7,604 nucleotides of DNA, taken from assembly GCA_903832475.1 (NCBI GenBank), contig CAILBQ010000218.1, positions 1 to 7,604 of the forward strand, read 5' to 3'. This DNA comes from an uncultured Acidobacteriota bacterium (GTDB taxonomy: Bacteria > Acidobacteriota > Terriglobia > Terriglobales > Acidobacteriaceae). The notes beneath the pieces were generated by a model. That model was not told where the DNA came from and did not search any database. It was given only the letters and a program-made list of their open reading frames with translations. How positions within the stretch are numbered: position 1 is the first letter of the stretch; each line of letters begins with the position of its first letter. Below are positions 5,488-7,604 of the stretch, piece by piece. Made by a program: the position numbers and the translations under genes.

Positions 5488-5524
5488 CACCCTTAGCGGT
5501 GAGACTGCCAAGGATGGGGCACCC
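5488..5524. repeat. Palindromic intergenic repeat, copy 3
   Basis: Bases 5504-5524 match 18 of 21 bases of 2965-2985, sharing ACTGCCA, GGATGG and CACCC. Bases 5488-5509 match copy 1 (2870-2891) at 16 of 22. The element lies in the 252-bp gap between the DCC-family gene and purM, just after the stop of the former, and contains an imperfect dyad (CCTT-GC with GC-AAGG). The rest of the gap shows no gene that I can support. Confidence 0.55.
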
Positions 5525-5545
5525 TGGTCCTCGCTTGCGGCTTGC

Positions 5546-6040
5546 TTAAAGGAAGTGGCTGCGTTCTGCGGGGGTGGGGATGGGGCAGGTGGCGAGGCGG
5601 CCGAAGAAGCGATAGCGCAGGCTGGCGATCTGGCGATAGCCGAGTTCGCGAAACGGGCGCGGAATGAGGCGGAGAAGCGCGGCGGCCATGGGCCAGGGTT
5701 GGGGCAGGGCGCGCAGGCAGGCGAGGACGGCGTTGGAGCGGACCAGCATGTCTTCGAGGGGTGTGCCGATGTTGCGAAGCACGACGATCGTGTCGGGTGC
5801 GGCCTGGGGTGGAACGATGCCATGCTCGGCGAGGAGCTGGACGGCTCTTGGATCGCTGTTGGCAGCGAAGCGGAGGCGGTCGCGGCGGTCGCGGCGCAGC
5901 ATCAAGCGGATGGAGCGATTGCACAAGCCGCATTCGCCGTCGTAGAGAACGAGCAGGCGGCCTTCCAGTTCCTCAAGAGGGAAGGCGGGCGTGGGCGGAT
6001 CGGACAGAAGGGCTTCGGCGCGGCTCATGGTGCGGGGCAC
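5546..6040 (-). CDS. DCC/DUF393 family thiol-disulfide oxidoreductase-like protein
   Basis: The product belongs to the DUF393 (DCC) family, small thioredoxin-fold-like proteins of unproven substrate that are predicted to be thiol-disulfide oxidoreductases. The diagnostic block LVLYDGECGLCNRSIRLML (residues 30-48) carries Asp34 and the Cys37-x-x-Cys40 pair. LRFAANSD (56-63) and DTIVVL (83-88) follow, then the conserved C-terminal arginine-rich helix and CPIPTPAER (152-160), all family features. The full length is about 160 residues, as usual. The start is uncertain. GTG at 6040 is only one base from the AGAGGA purine tract, while ATG at 6028 (four residues shorter) lies 13 bases from it; I favour neither strongly. 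The gene diverges from hemL across 111 bp and points towards purM, 252 bp away, so it is probably not part of the purMN unit. Its physiological partner cannot be inferred from context. Confidence 0.88.
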   Translation of the reverse strand: MPRTMSRAEALLSDPPTPAFPLEELEGRLLVLYDGECGLCNRSIRLMLRRDRRDRLRFAANSDPRAVQLLAEHGIVPPQAAPDTIVVLRNIGTPLEDMLVRSNAVLACLRALPQPWPMAAALLRLIPRPFRELGYRQIASLRYRFFGRLATCPIPTPAERSHFL

Positions 6041-6126
6041 ATCCTCTCGGCTCAGCCTTTGGGCTTAGCATCCTGTTCGATGGTACGCGGAGGCGGGGGA
6101 TTCGCGAGAAGCAGGCTGCAGGCTTT

Positions 6127-6144
6127 TATACTTGGGGCAGGTGA
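6127..6144 (+). promoter_or_regulatory. Candidate hemL -10 element and ribosome binding site
   Basis: TATACT (6127-6132) differs from the -10 consensus at one position. AGGTGA (6139-6144) matches the anti-Shine-Dalgarno complement seven bases before the hemL ATG at 6152. This spacing supports the chosen start. No convincing -35 hexamer is seen at 17 bp, so the promoter call is tentative while the ribosome binding site is better supported. Transcription from this site would give a very short leader. Confidence 0.4.
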
Positions 6145-6151
6145 TCAGGAC

Positions 6152-7462
6152 ATGAATGAAGAGGCAGGGAAGAGGGTTCACGAGAAGTCGCGGGCGCTGC
6201 AGTCGCGGGCGGAGTTGTTGTTTCCGGGTGGGGTGAACTCGCCGGTGCGGGCGTTCCGGTCAGTGGGGGGCGAGCCGCCGTTTGTGGCCAAGGCGCAGGG
6301 AGCGTACCTGTTTGACGCGGATGGGAACCGGTACCTGGACTACTTTGGCTCGTGGGGTCCGATGATCCTGGGGCATGCCTTTGCGCCGGTGGTGGAGGCG
6401 ATTCAGAAGGCGGCGGTGGATTCGTCGAGTTTTGGGGCGTCGACGGCGGCGGAGGGCGACCTGGCCGAGCTGGTGATGAGCTGCTATCCGGCGATTGAGC
6501 GGCTGAGGTTTGTGAGTTCGGGGACGGAGGCGACCATGTCGGCGATCCGGCTGGCGCGGGCGGCGACGGGGCGGAAGCGGATTGTGAAGTTCGAGGGCTG
6601 CTATCACGGACATTCGGACGGGCTGCTGGTGAAGGCCGGGTCGGGGGTGGCGACCTTGGGGATTCCCGGGTCGGCGGGGGTTCCGGAGGAGATAGCGGCG
6701 CTGACCATGGCGTTGCCGTATAACGACTTAGCCGCGGTGGAGGCGGCGTTTGCGGCGCATCCCGATGAGATTGCTGCGGTGATCCTGGAGCCGGTTGTCG
6801 GGAATGCGGGTTGCATTGCGCCGGCGGAGGGCTACCTGGAGGGGCTGCGGCGGATTACGGCGGAGCGTGGGGCGCTGCTGATTGTGGACGAGGTGATGAC
6901 GGGGTTTCGGCTGGCGCTGGGCGGGGCGCTGGAGCGGTTTTGCCTGGATGCAGATCTGGTCACGCTGGGGAAGATCATCGGCGGCGGGCTGCCTTGCGGG
7001 GCGTTTGGCGGGAAGCTGCGGTTTATGGAGATGCTGGCACCGCTGGGGCCGGTGTACCAGGCGGGGACGCTGAGCGGAAATCCGCTGGCCATGGCGGCGG
7101 GGATGGCGACGGTTGGGTATCTGAAGGAGCATGCGGCGCGAGTGTATCCGTATCTGGAGAAAACGGCTGCCGCGGTGGCGGATGGGGTGGCGGCCGAGGC
7201 GGCGGCGGCGGGGATTGCAGTGACGACGAACCGGGTGGGGTCGATGTGGACGTGGTTCTTTACGGGCGAGCCGGTGGCGGACTACGAACAGGCGGCGAAA
7301 AGCGATACCAAGGCGTTTGGGCGATTTCACCGGGCCATGCTGGAGGCCGGGGTATGGCTGCCGCCGTCGCAGTTTGAGGCGATGTTTCTGGGGACAGCGC
7401 ATGGGGAGGCGGAGGTGGCGGCGACCTTGGAGGCGGCTCGGGGGGCGTTTGCGATGTTCTGA
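6152..7462 (+). CDS. hemL: Glutamate-1-semialdehyde 2,1-aminomutase HemL
   Basis: HemL is a PLP enzyme that moves the amino group of glutamate-1-semialdehyde to make 5-aminolevulinate, the committed precursor of heme and other tetrapyrroles in the C5 pathway. The 436-residue product has the family start (LFPGGVNSPVRAF, 23-35), FGSWGPMILGH (65-75), SSGTEATM (122-129) for the PLP phosphate, FEGCYHGHSD (147-156), VDEVMTGFR (245-253) with Asp246 for the pyridine nitrogen, LGKIIGGGLPCGAFGG (272-287) with Lys274 as the Schiff-base lysine, and AGTLSGNP (304-311). The length is normal. The frame is open upstream to 5555, but that part is the complement of the DCC-family gene. The ATG at 6152 has AGGTGA seven bases upstream and gives the expected N-terminus. 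It diverges from the DCC-family gene and appears to be transcribed alone within this window. The identification is secure. Confidence 0.97.
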   Translation: MNEEAGKRVHEKSRALQSRAELLFPGGVNSPVRAFRSVGGEPPFVAKAQGAYLFDADGNRYLDYFGSWGPMILGHAFAPVVEAIQKAAVDSSSFGASTAAEGDLAELVMSCYPAIERLRFVSSGTEATMSAIRLARAATGRKRIVKFEGCYHGHSDGLLVKAGSGVATLGIPGSAGVPEEIAALTMALPYNDLAAVEAAFAAHPDEIAAVILEPVVGNAGCIAPAEGYLEGLRRITAERGALLIVDEVMTGFRLALGGALERFCLDADLVTLGKIIGGGLPCGAFGGKLRFMEMLAPLGPVYQAGTLSGNPLAMAAGMATVGYLKEHAARVYPYLEKTAAAVADGVAAEAAAAGIAVTTNRVGSMWTWFFTGEPVADYEQAAKSDTKAFGRFHRAMLEAGVWLPPSQFEAMFLGTAHGEAEVAATLEAARGAFAMF

Positions 7463-7501
7463 GATGTAGATCGAGGAAGAGCAAAAGGCAGCGGAGGTCC
7501 T

Positions 7502-7535
7502 TGGACTGCGTTCGGCGCAAAGCGTGCCAGGTCCA
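7502..7535 (+). repeat. Hairpin downstream of hemL
   Basis: TGGAC (7502-7506) pairs with GTCCA (7531-7535), and inside it GGCGC (7514-7518) pairs with GTGCC plus the preceding G (7524-7528) through one G-U. The structure begins 40 bp after the hemL stop and could mark its 3' end, but no T-tract follows. The rest of 7463-7604 holds no gene that I can support. Confidence 0.3.
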
Positions 7536-7591
7536 CTGAGGATGCCTGACATTTTCCTGGGGGAGGGGAGAAAGCGAGCGCAACAGCAGAT

Positions 7592-7604
7592 TCCCCTAAG
7601 GGGA
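7592..7604. repeat. Small perfect dyad at the window edge
   Basis: TCCCC (7592-7596) and GGGGA (7600-7604) are exact complements around TAA. The element is cut by the window end, so its full arm length and any following T-run cannot be judged. It may be the start of a terminator or an operator of the next gene. Confidence 0.3.

Noticed and set aside
5294..5545. Purine riboswitch or PurR operator upstream of purM
   Set aside because: I looked for the conserved three-way-junction core and for a GCAAACGTTTGC-like palindrome and saw neither.
5555..6151. N-terminal extension of the hemL frame to about 635 codons
   Set aside because: The extension is the complement of the DCC-family gene. The ATG at 6152 has a good ribosome binding site and gives the standard HemL N-terminus.
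1..7604. A new multi-gene defence, mobile or secretion system
   Set aside because: All sizeable genes are recognisable housekeeping or envelope genes. No nuclease, recombinase, toxin, phage or effector motif and no CRISPR-like array was found.

Overview
The window looks like a housekeeping stretch of a GC-rich, Gram-negative-type bacterial chromosome. The best guess is Acidobacteriota (Terriglobia/Acidobacteriales). The reasons are the high GC3 codon use, the long CoaE form, the glutamate (C5) route to heme, a membrane-anchored S1C protease directly after folD-coaE, and intergenic DNA with palindromic repeats containing ATGGGGCACCC. The assignment rests on remembered family features and not on a search, so it is moderate at best.

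Layout. Plus strand, left end: the 3' part of folD (1-675), then coaE (679-1368) three bases later, then a 197-bp gap with a striking nested inverted repeat, then an HtrA/Deg-like serine protease (1566-2750). A 267-bp repeat-rich gap follows, lying between the convergent protease gene and a small uncharacterised minus-strand gene (92 aa, 3018-3296). The minus strand continues with purN (3540-4178), purM (4175-5293, overlapping purN by 4 bp) and a DCC/DUF393 thiol-disulfide-oxidoreductase-like gene (5546-6040). Diverging from the last is plus-strand hemL (6152-7462). The final 142 bp hold hairpins but no gene that I can support.

How the genes relate. FolD makes 10-formyl-THF, which PurN uses; PurM then closes the imidazole ring on the product of the next pathway step. 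CoaE completes coenzyme A synthesis, HemL makes 5-aminolevulinate for tetrapyrroles, and the protease is probably an envelope quality-control enzyme. Apart from the purMN pair and the folD-coaE pair there is no sign of a dedicated shared system.

I found no defence system, mobile-element gene, CRISPR array, tRNA or rRNA. The parts worth a second look are non-coding or very small: a ~103-bp nested dyad upstream of the protease gene, three related copies of a palindromic intergenic repeat, and the 92-aa gene, whose ribosome binding site can be folded into a hairpin.
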